From assembly GCA_903937035.1 (NCBI GenBank), contig CAIZXS010000025.1, forward strand, positions 1 through 39,878: a DNA stretch of 39,878 nucleotides, given 5' to 3'. Below the pieces are notes generated by a model, which was not told the DNA's origin, did not search any database, and worked only from the letters and a program-made list of their open reading frames with translations. This DNA is from an uncultured bacterium. Lineage in GTDB: Bacteria; Patescibacteriota; Minisyncoccia; Moranbacterales; UBA2206. Position numbers and translations under genes: made by a program. Below are positions 33,031 to 39,840 of this stretch, one piece after another (the stretch's first letter is position 1; each line of letters starts with the position of its first letter).

Positions 33031-34500
33031 TTTTTCATTAGTTTTCTTCTTCAAATAATAAACCCCACTTACCAAAATTATATACCAAACCAGCATCCCT
33101 TGCCATGAGAGTCCAACTTCTAGTGCAGAATATTTCAGCTTGGCAAAATAGCCGATCACTGAAATTTCATAATGCAGCGGAAGATAAACAAGCCACGAAA
33201 AAAGTATCGCGAGTGGGTTAAAAATATAACTTATCACAATTGTTAAAAATCCCATAAGCATTGTAATTGGCAAGATTGGCAAAACTAAAATATTGGTCAC
33301 GGAAGAAATAAGTGAAAGCGTTCGAAAGTTGAAAAGAATAATCGGTAAAACAAAAATTTGGGCGCTAAGTGACATGAAAAGAATTTCGGCAATGAAAGAA
33401 ACGCCAGTTGGATATTTTTTTAGTTTTTCACCAAAATATCTATCCACTAGTGGATAGAAATAGACAATGCCGATCGTGGCCAAAAATGACAGTTGAAATC
33501 CAACGTCATAGCGCAAAAGAAGTGGATTCCAAAAAAGCATCACTGCTGCAGAAAATAAAATCGCATTACCGGCGTTGGCTAGTCGCCCATTTCTCATTGC
33601 ATAGAGCAAAAGTGTGCCCATTACACCAGCGCGAATAGCTGAGGCCGGAAAGCCGGTCATGAGAATAAAAATCCAAATCCCGATGAGTGCAAACCAAAAT
33701 GCTTGTCGTCGCCAGAGACCTAAGAAGAGTCCGATGAGCATTAGATATTCTGCCACGATTGTGATGTTATACCCAGACACCGCCACAATGTGCGTCATGC
33801 CGGTACGCGAAAAATTGGCCTGAATTTCCTTGGACAGCTTTCCGCTTCCGCCAATAATTAATCCTTCGAGCAATCCTGCCTCTGGCGATGGAACAAACGC
33901 AAACATCTTCTCACTAAATTTATTTTTCACAACGACTATCGCGCCATAAAAACGATTGCCGAAATTGCGACCAGTTTTTTCAATGCTTGGTTTTTGACAG
34001 AGATAAAAAATATCTTGCCTAGCTAGATAAGCCTTATAATCAAAATCGCTGTCCGCCATATTCTTCGGCGTTTCCAAGTTGCATTTCAAATCGATTTCTT
34101 CGCCGTAAATATATTTTTTAAATGCGCTTTCTTGGATCAACACGCTATAATTTTTATTATATGGTGTGAAAATTAAATCTTGCTTACTATCTTTGATTTT
34201 TGGCTCCGCCGCGAGCACTCCTCTTCCAGAAAAATCCACTACTTCTTCTGCACTGGAAAATGAAGTCATCTTATCCATTTTTTTCTGTGTGACAAAAAAG
34301 CCAAGGGCAAATAACAGTAGAGTTAATGAAATCAATAGTGTACTTTTATTTTTATAAAAAACGAAGAGGAGAATGACAGCTGAAAGCAAAATCAAATGCA
34401 CGAAAAAAGGAGTGAGCATGCTCGGATAAAAAAACGAGGCGCCAAAAACGCCAACCATAAAACCAGAGGAAATTACCAAGAAAATTTTCGCCTTGTTCAT
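32989..34500 (-). CDS. comEC: ComEC/Rec2 competence channel, N-terminal half
   Basis: A protein of 503 residues from the ATG at 34500. It contains the DUF4131-like N-terminal region (about 30-170) and the Competence membrane domain (about 205-470): GLIIGGSGKLSKE at 213-225 and MTHIVAVSGYNITI at 235-248 are the usual signatures, followed by multiple helices. It forms the inner-membrane channel for transforming DNA. The metallo-beta-lactamase domain normally fused at the C-terminus is a separate gene. Its C-terminal dozen residues come from a REP element, so the native stop has been displaced. An extended -10 lies so close upstream that the mRNA is probably leaderless. Confidence 0.93.
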   Translation of the reverse strand: MNKAKIFLVISSGFMVGVFGASFFYPSMLTPFFVHLILLSAVILLFVFYKNKSTLLISLTLLLFALGFFVTQKKMDKMTSFSSAEEVVDFSGRGVLAAEPKIKDSKQDLIFTPYNKNYSVLIQESAFKKYIYGEEIDLKCNLETPKNMADSDFDYKAYLARQDIFYLCQKPSIEKTGRNFGNRFYGAIVVVKNKFSEKMFAFVPSPEAGLLEGLIIGGSGKLSKEIQANFSRTGMTHIVAVSGYNITIVAEYLMLIGLFLGLWRRQAFWFALIGIWIFILMTGFPASAIRAGVMGTLLLYAMRNGRLANAGNAILFSAAVMLFWNPLLLRYDVGFQLSFLATIGIVYFYPLVDRYFGEKLKKYPTGVSFIAEILFMSLSAQIFVLPIILFNFRTLSLISSVTNILVLPILPITMLMGFLTIVISYIFNPLAILFSWLVYLPLHYEISVIGYFAKLKYSALEVGLSWQGMLVWYIILVSGVYYLKKKTNEKSSSPFGRGCPEDR

Positions 34501-34506
34501 GGAGAT

Positions 34507-34515
34507 ATTATAGCA
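34507..34515 (-). promoter_or_regulatory. Extended -10 promoter giving a leaderless comEC mRNA
   Basis: TGCTATAAT on the minus strand (34507-34515). With +1 seven bases beyond the last T, transcription starts at 34500, the A of the ATG. No convincing -35 is seen, as usual for extended -10 promoters. Confidence 0.55.
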
Positions 34516-34559
34516 GAAAATTAAATCCACCTCGCATAACCAGCATAAAAAAAATAATT

Positions 34560-34728
34560 GTCATTCTGAGCGAAGCGGAGCGGAGTCGACCGCGTGCCGC
34601 CTTAGCTTTAGCGGTGGCGCAAGAATCTGCCACAGGTTATCATTAGCGTTGCTATAAATCACAAAAATTACGACTATCGCAAGCAGATCCTTCGGCTACG
34701 TTCGAGTACGAACTCCGCTCAGGATGAC
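34560..34728. repeat. REP-like inverted element, GTCATTCTGAGCG family, copy 1
   Basis: Bounded by GTCATTCTGAGCG (34560-34572) and its near inverse CGCTCAGGATGAC (34716-34728). The left arm carries the 38-bp module at 34587-34624. Copy 2 is at 36860-37005. It lies in the 370-bp gap between comEC and the orphan gene; no gene is present there. Confidence 0.85.
34587..34624. repeat. 38-bp module, copy 1
   Basis: The module begins CGACCGCGTGCCGCC, contains CCGC/GCGG arms around TTAGCTTTA, and ends GCGCAAGA. It differs from 35774-35811 at one base. Confidence 0.8.
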
Positions 34729-34798
34729 ATTTTTTTGTCCCATCCCCTTCAGGAGAGGGCTAGATTGAGGTGAATTTTTAAATTTCAAAACAAACAAA

Positions 34799-34836
34799 AA
34801 TGGAGAGCTTTGGCGAAATTGCCGGTGCTCTCCATT
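34799..34836 (-). terminator. Terminator of the 137-residue orphan gene
   Basis: Stem TGGAGAGC/GCTCTCCA (34801-34808 with 34827-34834), inner GGC/GCC pairing, then ATTTTTGTTTG on the minus strand. It lies 65 bp downstream of the gene's stop. Confidence 0.7.
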
Positions 34837-34900
34837 ATAACTTCGTATCTTTTATGGGCAGTATACGCACCCACCTGCTAGATTGCAGGATTTCTTACCA

Positions 34901-35314
34901 TCATATAAGCAAAGGTTGAAAACCCAATGTCCCTTCCTCAGCCTTTTCGCGCGAATAGTTTTGTTGGATGCAAAACAAGCGCGTATTCGCACCAGAAGCA
35001 ATGGAACTTATCCCATTAATAAGAAGGCTTTCCTCTGCCAATTCCCTCTCAGTTGGAGTCTCCAGCGACCACACCTCTTCGGCAGTCAATCCATTGACTC
35101 GGCCCGCGATAATTCCCCTCGCTTCTTCGCGAGAAATCACCCTAATATTCCAGATCTGATGTTTTTCACACAAGCAATCTCCAAGTTTTAGTAGTTTACT
35201 TGTGAAACACTCAAGTGAATACATTTTCCAAACTCCATCCGTCTTATTGAAACGGACAAAATCCTTCGGGGATAATGATCCCCCTAAATTCCGCATCCTA
35301 CTGATAACAAACAT
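34901..35314 (-). CDS. Hypothetical protein, no family recognised
   Basis: A 137-residue predicted cytoplasmic protein. The N-terminal half is basic and aromatic with possible beta strands (FVRFNKTDGVWKMYSLECF). The second half contains an alanine/glutamate-rich helical stretch (ISREEARGIIAGRVNGLTAEEVW; ERELAEESLLINGI). Four Cys residues are scattered without a zinc pattern. It has a GGAG Shine-Dalgarno-like sequence 11 nt before the ATG, unusual here because most genes lack one, and its own terminator. Upstream is a 10-bp inverted repeat at 35360-35405. It is monocistronic and flanked by repeats. I see no basis for a function. Confidence 0.6.
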   Translation of the reverse strand: MFVISRMRNLGGSLSPKDFVRFNKTDGVWKMYSLECFTSKLLKLGDCLCEKHQIWNIRVISREEARGIIAGRVNGLTAEEVWSLETPTERELAEESLLINGISSIASGANTRLFCIQQNYSREKAEEGTLGFQPLLI

Positions 35315-35359
35315 TTTCTGTTTTACTCCTTTATATGTTATTTTTAAAAAGATTCCTCA

Positions 35360-35405
35360 TTGATAATTCCGAAACTACTCGGTCGAATAGCTATAGAATT
35401 ATCAA
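35360..35405. repeat. Inverted repeat upstream of the orphan gene
   Basis: TTGATAATTC (35360-35369) and GAATTATCAA (35396-35405), a perfect 10-bp match with an inner CCGA/TCGG pair. It lies about 45 bp upstream of the start, so it may be an operator or a transcribed hairpin. Confidence 0.4.
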
Positions 35406-35490
35406 CGAGAAAAATAAAATCAATACCACTTGTTTTTTCAAAGATCTAATTTATGATAATAGCACATTTTCAGCTATTAGTCAAACACGC

Positions 35491-35516
35491 AAAAATAAAA
35501 AGGCTCGCTTAAAGCC
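35491..35516 (-). terminator. Terminator of the DUF167 gene
   Basis: Stem GGCT/AGCC (35502-35505 with 35513-35516), followed on the minus strand by TTTTTATTTTT. It is 6 bp past the stop codon; the stem is short. Confidence 0.5.
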
Positions 35517-35521
35517 CCTAT

Positions 35522-35749
35522 TCAATTTAGGCCATCTACGTCGACCATTTTTCGCCGAGTGCTTTTTCCGCCAACAATCGAAATGACACTTTTGGCCACA
35601 TCGAAATGCTCGGCTAAAAGTTTAACCAACGCTTCGTTCGCTTTGCCGTCCACCGGTGGCGCATTCAAGTGCACGCGATATTCTCCCTCGCTGATTTTTT
35701 CAACAAGATTTCGCGAAGAACGTGGGATTACTTTTATATAAATTCGCAT
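35522..35749 (-). CDS. DUF167 (YggU/UPF0235) family protein
   Basis: A 75-residue protein matching the UPF0235 family over its full length: IKVIPRSSRN at 5-14, EYRVHLNAPPVDGKANEALVKLLAEHF, and VISIVGGKSTRRKMVDVDG. Its compact alpha/beta fold is known structurally, but its cellular role is not established. A short terminator follows. Its start lies just downstream of the REP-like element at 35764-35972, which separates it from the ferric-reductase-like gene, so its promoter may be within or beyond that element. Confidence 0.9.
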   Translation of the reverse strand: MRIYIKVIPRSSRNLVEKISEGEYRVHLNAPPVDGKANEALVKLLAEHFDVAKSVISIVGGKSTRRKMVDVDGLN

Positions 35750-35763
35750 TTGGTTTCATACTT

Positions 35764-35972
35764 GTCATTCCCGCGACCGCGTGCCGCCTTAGCTTTAGCG
35801 GTAGCGCAAGACGGGAATCCAGGTTCCACTCGTTATAAATTACAAAAAATCGAATTATAAATTTTCTAACTTCTTATTATCTACCAATAAATTCTGCTTT
35901 TCTTTCCTATATAGCCTGAGGCGCCTGGATTCCCGCCGGAGTTTATACTCGTGAAACGGGTGCGGGGATGAC
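35764..35972. repeat. REP-like inverted element, GTCATTCCCGC family
   Basis: Ends GTCATTCCCGC (35764-35774) and GCGGGGATGAC (35962-35972), with inner GGGAATCCAGG/CCTGGATTCCC near 35813-35823 and 35934-35944. The left arm contains the 38-bp module (35774-35811). The centre is AT-rich and noncoding. Confidence 0.85.
35774..35811. repeat. 38-bp module, copy 2
   Basis: Same module as 34587-34624 with one substitution, placed in the arm of a different REP family. Confidence 0.8.
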
Positions 35973-35994
35973 ACAGAAAAAAGAAAAGTCCAAC

Positions 35995-36849
35995 TCAAGC
36001 AATCTCGTCTTTTTTCGACACAAAAACACTTCTTAATTTCAAAATCAGACTCACTAGCATCAATCCAAGAAGCAGAATATTCATGCCGAGAAAAATTTCC
36101 CGCGCGATACCGACTTTCAAATCTGTTCCAAGATAATAGGCGTGGAAAAATGCCAGTCCATAGAGCACGATATTTAGAAAATGTGTGACACGCCAAATGC
36201 GCTGAGAAATATATTTACGGAAATAGGATGTGAGGATAACAGCAACCATCGCGTACATCCCAAGCACGCCCAGCGTTACCAGTTCCGGTTGATAGGTGGA
36301 AGAGAGCGGTATAAAAAGATCTTTGAGACTAAAATTGAGATATTCATCAGTCAAAAGCACGAGACCATGGATAATCACAAAAATTAGTGCCTGAACAGAA
36401 ATCCAAGCGTGAAAGTCATAGGAATCAACCGGTTGAAAAATCTTTTTGAGACCAGGAAAACGAATCGCAATGCCAAAGAATATTGCCAGGTAGAGTAATA
36501 AAAAAGAAATAAGTCCACCGGCTCTTGTAAGATACCATGACCATTTTTCTGGAGACCCTTCGGAATATTCCCGTACAGTTATATTTTGCACGGCGCTGGG
36601 GCTGGTGCTGTCTAGTGGATTAGTACCATTAAGCACTTCTGCGCCATCGAGTATTCCATCTCCATCGGTGTCTGGGTTATTTGAATCAGTTTTATAGATT
36701 TGTTTTTCACCTTCATCGGTAAGGCCGTCCAGGTCATTGTCCAGTATGGGACTATTTTTGTAATCCACTTTTGGCGCCTCAGCTGCTATGGCCACGCCAA
36801 AATGTGATCCAAAAATAATTATCGCGATGATGAATAATGTTTTTTTCAT
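35995..36849 (-). CDS. Ferric-reductase-like transmembrane cytochrome with TSP3/EF-hand N-terminus
   Basis: A 284-residue exported membrane protein. A signal peptide (1-22) leads to two calcium-binding TSP3/EF-hand-like segments, DNDLDGLTDEGE (37-48) and DTDGDGILDGAE (60-71). Five or six helices follow, with H147/H161 and H223/H236 spaced H-x13-H and H-x12-H, the two-haem pattern of ferric reductase/MsrQ-like domains. There is no FAD/NAD domain, so electrons must come from a partner. An ApbE gene lies upstream with one REP element between, suggesting a flavin-haem transmembrane electron route, perhaps stabilised by calcium. The electron acceptor is unknown. Confidence 0.85.
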   Translation of the reverse strand: MKKTLFIIAIIIFGSHFGVAIAAEAPKVDYKNSPILDNDLDGLTDEGEKQIYKTDSNNPDTDGDGILDGAEVLNGTNPLDSTSPSAVQNITVREYSEGSPEKWSWYLTRAGGLISFLLLYLAIFFGIAIRFPGLKKIFQPVDSYDFHAWISVQALIFVIIHGLVLLTDEYLNFSLKDLFIPLSSTYQPELVTLGVLGMYAMVAVILTSYFRKYISQRIWRVTHFLNIVLYGLAFFHAYYLGTDLKVGIAREIFLGMNILLLGLMLVSLILKLRSVFVSKKDEIA

Positions 36850-36859
36850 AAGCTATTTT

Positions 36860-37005
36860 GTCATTCTGAGCGAAGTCGAAGAATCTGCTATGATTTATCG
36901 CGAGCTTAACGATATTTTTAGAGCGCACGGTAATGGGAAGCAAATCCCTGCCTACCGGCAGGCAGGCTTCGACTGCGCCCAAGTACGGACTCCGCTCAGG
37001 ATGAC
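36860..37005. repeat. REP-like inverted element, GTCATTCTGAGCG family, copy 2
   Basis: Same ends as 34560-34728 but without the 38-bp module. The right half holds the nested palindrome CCTGCCTACCGGCAGGCAGG (36947-36966), which I recall as widespread in this lineage's genomes. Confidence 0.85.
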
Positions 37006-37031
37006 ATTTTTTTATTAATCACACTAATCAT

Positions 37032-37979
37032 TTAATCAGCTAAATCGTGGTTCAAGACTTTCTTCATCTCCCCAGAAATCCAAGCATTACCCCGATAATC
37101 CAAAAAGATACTTTTTAATTTATTTTCTGACGAAAACTTTTTGCCATCTTCCTTGCCTTTCAAAAATAGCATCTTGGCCCAAAAATCAGTTTCGGTAACC
37201 GTTTTAGCGATGACCGTAACAGATTGCAAGTCAAAGGAAAACTTATGCGGATTTTTAGGATCAATTAAATGATGAAATCTTTTTTCCCCTCTTTGCCATT
37301 TTCTTTTTCCAATTCCCGAAGTAGCCACCGCTTCATCTTGTAGTATTAATAATATTCTCTCTTGCGAAATTCCCTCGATATCAATTCTCCAAGCGTCCAA
37401 ATCTGCATCCTTGCCAATCGCGAGCATATCGCCACCAGAATCAAGCAAAAAATTCTTCCAGCCCGCTTGTCTCAACATTTCCCCTGCCACATCTGTGACA
37501 TATCCCTTTGCAATCCCCGCAAAATCCATTCGCTGATTAAATAGGATTGTCTCATCTTGAATTACTAAGTCATCTTCCAGATTCGAAAACTTAATCCCCA
37601 AAATATCCAACTCAGATGCAGTGGGAAGAAACAGCTCCATTTGATTGAAATCTTTCGCATAACCAATCTGTTCCAAAACAGCAATCACGCGCGGGTCAAA
37701 CACTCCCTTGCTCAACTTGTAATAATCTAAAATTTTTCTCGCTACCGCCAAAAAATGCTCCGAGGCAATATTAAATTCTCCTAAATTTTGATTAAACTTA
37801 TTTAACTCACTCTCAGGATCAAATCGGCTAAATATTTTTTGAGCTGACAAATAAAATTCTTGCAGCTCGTTTAGTTTTTTTTCAGCATCGTTCCGAGAAC
37901 TTTCAGCACAAACCAACTGCACAGCAATATCCGTCCCCAATGCCTTGAAATTTTTTCTTATCACTTCTCTTTTTTTCAT
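37032..37979 (-). CDS. apbE: FAD:protein FMN transferase (ApbE)
   Basis: A protein of 315 residues from the ATG at 37979. ApbE covalently attaches FMN to Thr/Ser of exported proteins using FAD and Mg2+. Motifs are FKALGTDIAV at 11-20, FSRFDPESELNKFN at 50-63, DFAGIAKGYVTD at 152-163 and SGGDMLAIGK at 181-190. No N-terminal signal or lipobox is seen, which is unusual because many ApbE proteins are exported. The frame can be read eight codons further upstream, overlapping the previous gene, but the chosen start leaves one base between genes. No FMN-binding domain or flavinylation motif appears in the window, so the target is elsewhere or novel. Confidence 0.93.
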   Translation of the reverse strand: MKKREVIRKNFKALGTDIAVQLVCAESSRNDAEKKLNELQEFYLSAQKIFSRFDPESELNKFNQNLGEFNIASEHFLAVARKILDYYKLSKGVFDPRVIAVLEQIGYAKDFNQMELFLPTASELDILGIKFSNLEDDLVIQDETILFNQRMDFAGIAKGYVTDVAGEMLRQAGWKNFLLDSGGDMLAIGKDADLDAWRIDIEGISQERILLILQDEAVATSGIGKRKWQRGEKRFHHLIDPKNPHKFSFDLQSVTVIAKTVTETDFWAKMLFLKGKEDGKKFSSENKLKSIFLDYRGNAWISGEMKKVLNHDLAD

Positions 37980-37980
37980 C

Positions 37981-38313
37981 TTACAACTTTTCAAATTGAT
38001 CAACTATTCCATTTCTATCATCATCAACCACTATAAATATTTCTGGAATATTTGGATGAGGATCATTTGGGTCTAGCAATCCATCACCATCACTGTCCTT
38101 TTGGACAATTGTTTTTGTGCTGACGCTGGTCGTCACTTCAGTTTTTGTTGACCCACTGCCAGAACTTGAAGAGCTACTGCTCGAGCTACTCGACGCGGGG
38201 CGCTCATCATCATCCTCTTCATCATCATCGGCCACGGCAAAATTTAACGAAACCAGAAAAGTAACGGCAAACAACACTAACACTAAGTAAATTTTCAGCT
38301 TAAATATTTTCAT
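37981..38313 (-). CDS. Secreted acidic/Ser-rich protein with EF-hand-like motifs
   Basis: A 110-residue exported protein. A signal peptide or N-terminal anchor (about 8-28) is followed by an acidic stretch (DDDEEDDDER) and then eleven consecutive Ser in a linker (about 42-52). Two calcium-loop-like segments come last: DSDGDGLLDPNDP (about 73-85) and DDDRNGIVDQFEKL (about 97-110). The same TSP3-type motif occurs in the ferric-reductase-like protein downstream. It lies directly upstream of apbE and downstream of a second Ser/Thr-rich anchored protein, so these genes probably act together at the cell surface. Its function is unknown. Confidence 0.8.
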   Translation of the reverse strand: MKIFKLKIYLVLVLFAVTFLVSLNFAVADDDEEDDDERPASSSSSSSSSSSGSGSTKTEVTTSVSTKTIVQKDSDGDGLLDPNDPHPNIPEIFIVVDDDRNGIVDQFEKL

Positions 38314-38329
38314 AATTTTATTATTGCTG

Positions 38330-38653
38330 TTATGATTTTTTTGTCGTGCTACTGCTTTTTTTACTTGAACTCGACGAACTAGGCTTGGTCACGGCTGTGT
38401 TTGTGGTTGTTGTAATCTGCTTAGTCTGCAGAGCTTGCGGAGTACTGCTCAATTCGCGCAATTTATTTTCTCTATCCGCAGAGATGGTATTTTGTGCGTC
38501 CAAAACGCCTGCATCAATCGGATCGATCGTCGCATTAGTATCAGTCTTGACCGATAAGTTTTTTTGATCTTGATTCTTGATCACCAAAACTGCAATAACC
38601 ATCAGAAGGATATTTATCACGAAAACGAGAATTTTATTGAGCTGTTTTTGCAT
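38330..38653 (-). CDS. Membrane-anchored Ser/Thr/Lys-rich protein
   Basis: A 107-residue protein with one N-terminal helix (about 8-25), a polar middle and a Ser/Thr/Lys-rich tail (SSSSSSKKSSSTTKKS). The helix places the tail outside the cell, where its basic charge could bind acidic polymers or the acidic neighbouring protein. No family is recognised. A weak promoter lies upstream (38691-38720), so this is probably the first gene of the apbE/ferric-reductase operon. Confidence 0.72.
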   Translation of the reverse strand: MQKQLNKILVFVINILLMVIAVLVIKNQDQKNLSVKTDTNATIDPIDAGVLDAQNTISADRENKLRELSSTPQALQTKQITTTTNTAVTKPSSSSSSKKSSSTTKKS

Positions 38654-38690
38654 AATATTTTTGTTTAGTTCTTGAAGCGAACCTCGGAAA

Positions 38691-38720
38691 AGTATACCAC
38701 AAAAACCCCTTAACGTCGAA
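38691..38720 (-). promoter_or_regulatory. Possible promoter of the ApbE/ferric-reductase operon
   Basis: Minus strand -10 TATACT (38691-38696), 18-bp spacer, -35 TTCGAC (38715-38720). The -35 is weak, and the predicted leader is about 30 nt. Confidence 0.4.
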
Positions 38721-39414
38721 TCCCCATCTTTTCAAAATTTTTCGAAATTTTGCTCTGTATCTTCTCCAAATCAATCTTTTTGCCTTTTGTTTTTAGCTTT
38801 AGCTTCTTATCCAAAATCACGTCTTCGCGATATTCTTGCAGATAATAGGCCTTTGCTCCGGCTATCCACTTGGCAATTTCCAAAAAGTCTTTTTCTTCAT
38901 GAATTCCCGGCACTACAGTTGTGCGGAACTCATAGTTCACTCTACTATTACGAATGAGATCGACACTTAGGCGTATTCGCTCAGTATCCACTTTCACCCC
39001 AACAGTTTTACTATAGTTTTTTAGTTGATTTTTTATGTCCATTGCCACAAAATCCAACAGCTTTAAATCCAACAATTTTTTCAAGATATCCGGCCGAGCG
39101 CCGTTTGTATCCAACTTTATCAAAAATCCCATTGCGCGCACTTTTTTAATAAAATCAATGAGGTCCGGCTGCAATGTAGGTTCGCCACCAGTAATGCAAA
39201 CACCAGCTAATTTTCCTTTTCTTTTATTGAGGAAAGCAAAAAATTCTTGTTCGGTCTTATTTTGGGTCCCTGAAGCAATTTGACCAGCGCCCAAAACAAG
39301 TTCCGGATTATGGCAAAATGGGCAACGAAAATTACAACCGACTGTGAAAACAGTAGTCGCCAGAGTCCCGGGAAAATCAATCAGAGTTAATTTTTGGTAG
39401 CCACCGATGTTCAT
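38710..39414 (-). CDS. nrdG: Anaerobic ribonucleotide reductase activating protein (NrdG-type radical SAM)
   Basis: A protein of 235 residues from the ATG at 39414. It uses SAM and a 4Fe-4S cluster to create the glycyl radical on class III ribonucleotide reductase. The cluster motif CNFRCPFC is at 27-34 (C27, C31, C34), preceded by the family opening MNIGGYQKLTLIDFPG, with ITGGEPTLQPDL for SAM binding and KLDTNGARP later. An in-frame start further upstream (39468) would add 18 residues encoded by heptamer repeats, so it is rejected. Upstream is a small protein carrying just the glycyl-radical loop. It probably supports dNTP synthesis without oxygen. Confidence 0.92.
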   Translation of the reverse strand: MNIGGYQKLTLIDFPGTLATTVFTVGCNFRCPFCHNPELVLGAGQIASGTQNKTEQEFFAFLNKRKGKLAGVCITGGEPTLQPDLIDFIKKVRAMGFLIKLDTNGARPDILKKLLDLKLLDFVAMDIKNQLKNYSKTVGVKVDTERIRLSVDLIRNSRVNYEFRTTVVPGIHEEKDFLEIAKWIAGAKAYYLQEYREDVILDKKLKLKTKGKKIDLEKIQSKISKNFEKMGIRR

Positions 39415-39523
39415 GCAATATGTAGCATGAAACATGAAACATGTAGCATAAAACAATAAAGCAGGCACTCCTGATTAGCTCTGCATTGCATGTTATATGT
39501 TACGTGTTATATGTTACATGTAT
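39412..39523. repeat. Heptamer-based inverted repeat without a gene
   Basis: The left run of CATGAAA/CATGTAG-like heptamers (39412-39450) is matched in inverse by 39488-39523 (GTTATATGTTACGTG-type units). Only about 37 bp lie between. The left run, including the trailing ACAATAA, matches 3720-3751, so this looks like an empty or nonautonomous version of the four-helix-bundle element. It begins at the nrdG start codon. Confidence 0.65.
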
Positions 39524-39529
39524 AATTCA

Positions 39530-39558
39530 GGGCAATCCCGAAAAATTCAAGATTGCCC
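39530..39558. terminator. Hairpin between the glycyl-radical gene and nrdG
   Basis: Stem GGGCAAT/ATTGCCC (39530-39536 with 39552-39558) just past the stop of the 87-residue gene. No T run follows, so it may be a weak terminator or an mRNA-stabilising hairpin. Confidence 0.4.
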
Positions 39559-39576
39559 CACTATCTTTCTTAGGTT

Positions 39577-39840
39577 TTAGCAAGCACAGGCCGCGTCACC
39601 TACCTTAAATTCCTTGCGATCATCAAATTCTGCCTGCTTGCCACCATTCCACTGCGCCACTGGACGAATGTAACCCACAACGCGGGAATAAACTTCTGTC
39701 TTTTGAAAATTTCTCAGCATCGGATCCGCCTCATGGCAACTTTTACATTTACAATACTCCCCGCTTTCCATCACATAGCTCATGTATTCATCATTCATCT
39801 TAAGTTCACAACCACAATCGTGGCAAATTTGTTTTTGCAT
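39577..39840 (-). CDS. Stand-alone zinc-ribbon/glycyl-radical-loop protein (NrdD C-terminus-like)
   Basis: An 87-residue protein. C6/C9 and C32/C35 form a likely zinc ribbon, with extra C11 and C30. The second half, TEVYSRVVGYIRPVAQWNGG at 48-67 followed by KQAEF, matches the extreme C-terminus of class III ribonucleotide reductase, where G56 would be the radical glycine. The catalytic barrel is absent. It ends in C-A-C, a possible redox tail. The start codon at 39840 and the downstream stop are clean, so it is not obviously truncated. nrdG lies just downstream. It may be a separate subunit of a split NrdD or a spare-part radical domain comparable in concept to GrcA/YfiD. Only 38 bp upstream are visible. 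Confidence 0.75.
   Translation of the reverse strand: MQKQICHDCGCELKMNDEYMSYVMESGEYCKCKSCHEADPMLRNFQKTEVYSRVVGYIRPVAQWNGGKQAEFDDRKEFKVGDAACAC

Noticed and set aside
39412-39523. Iteron-type replication origin
   Set aside because: The heptamers form an inverted pair and recur at a gene element at 3717-4142; there is no replication gene nearby.
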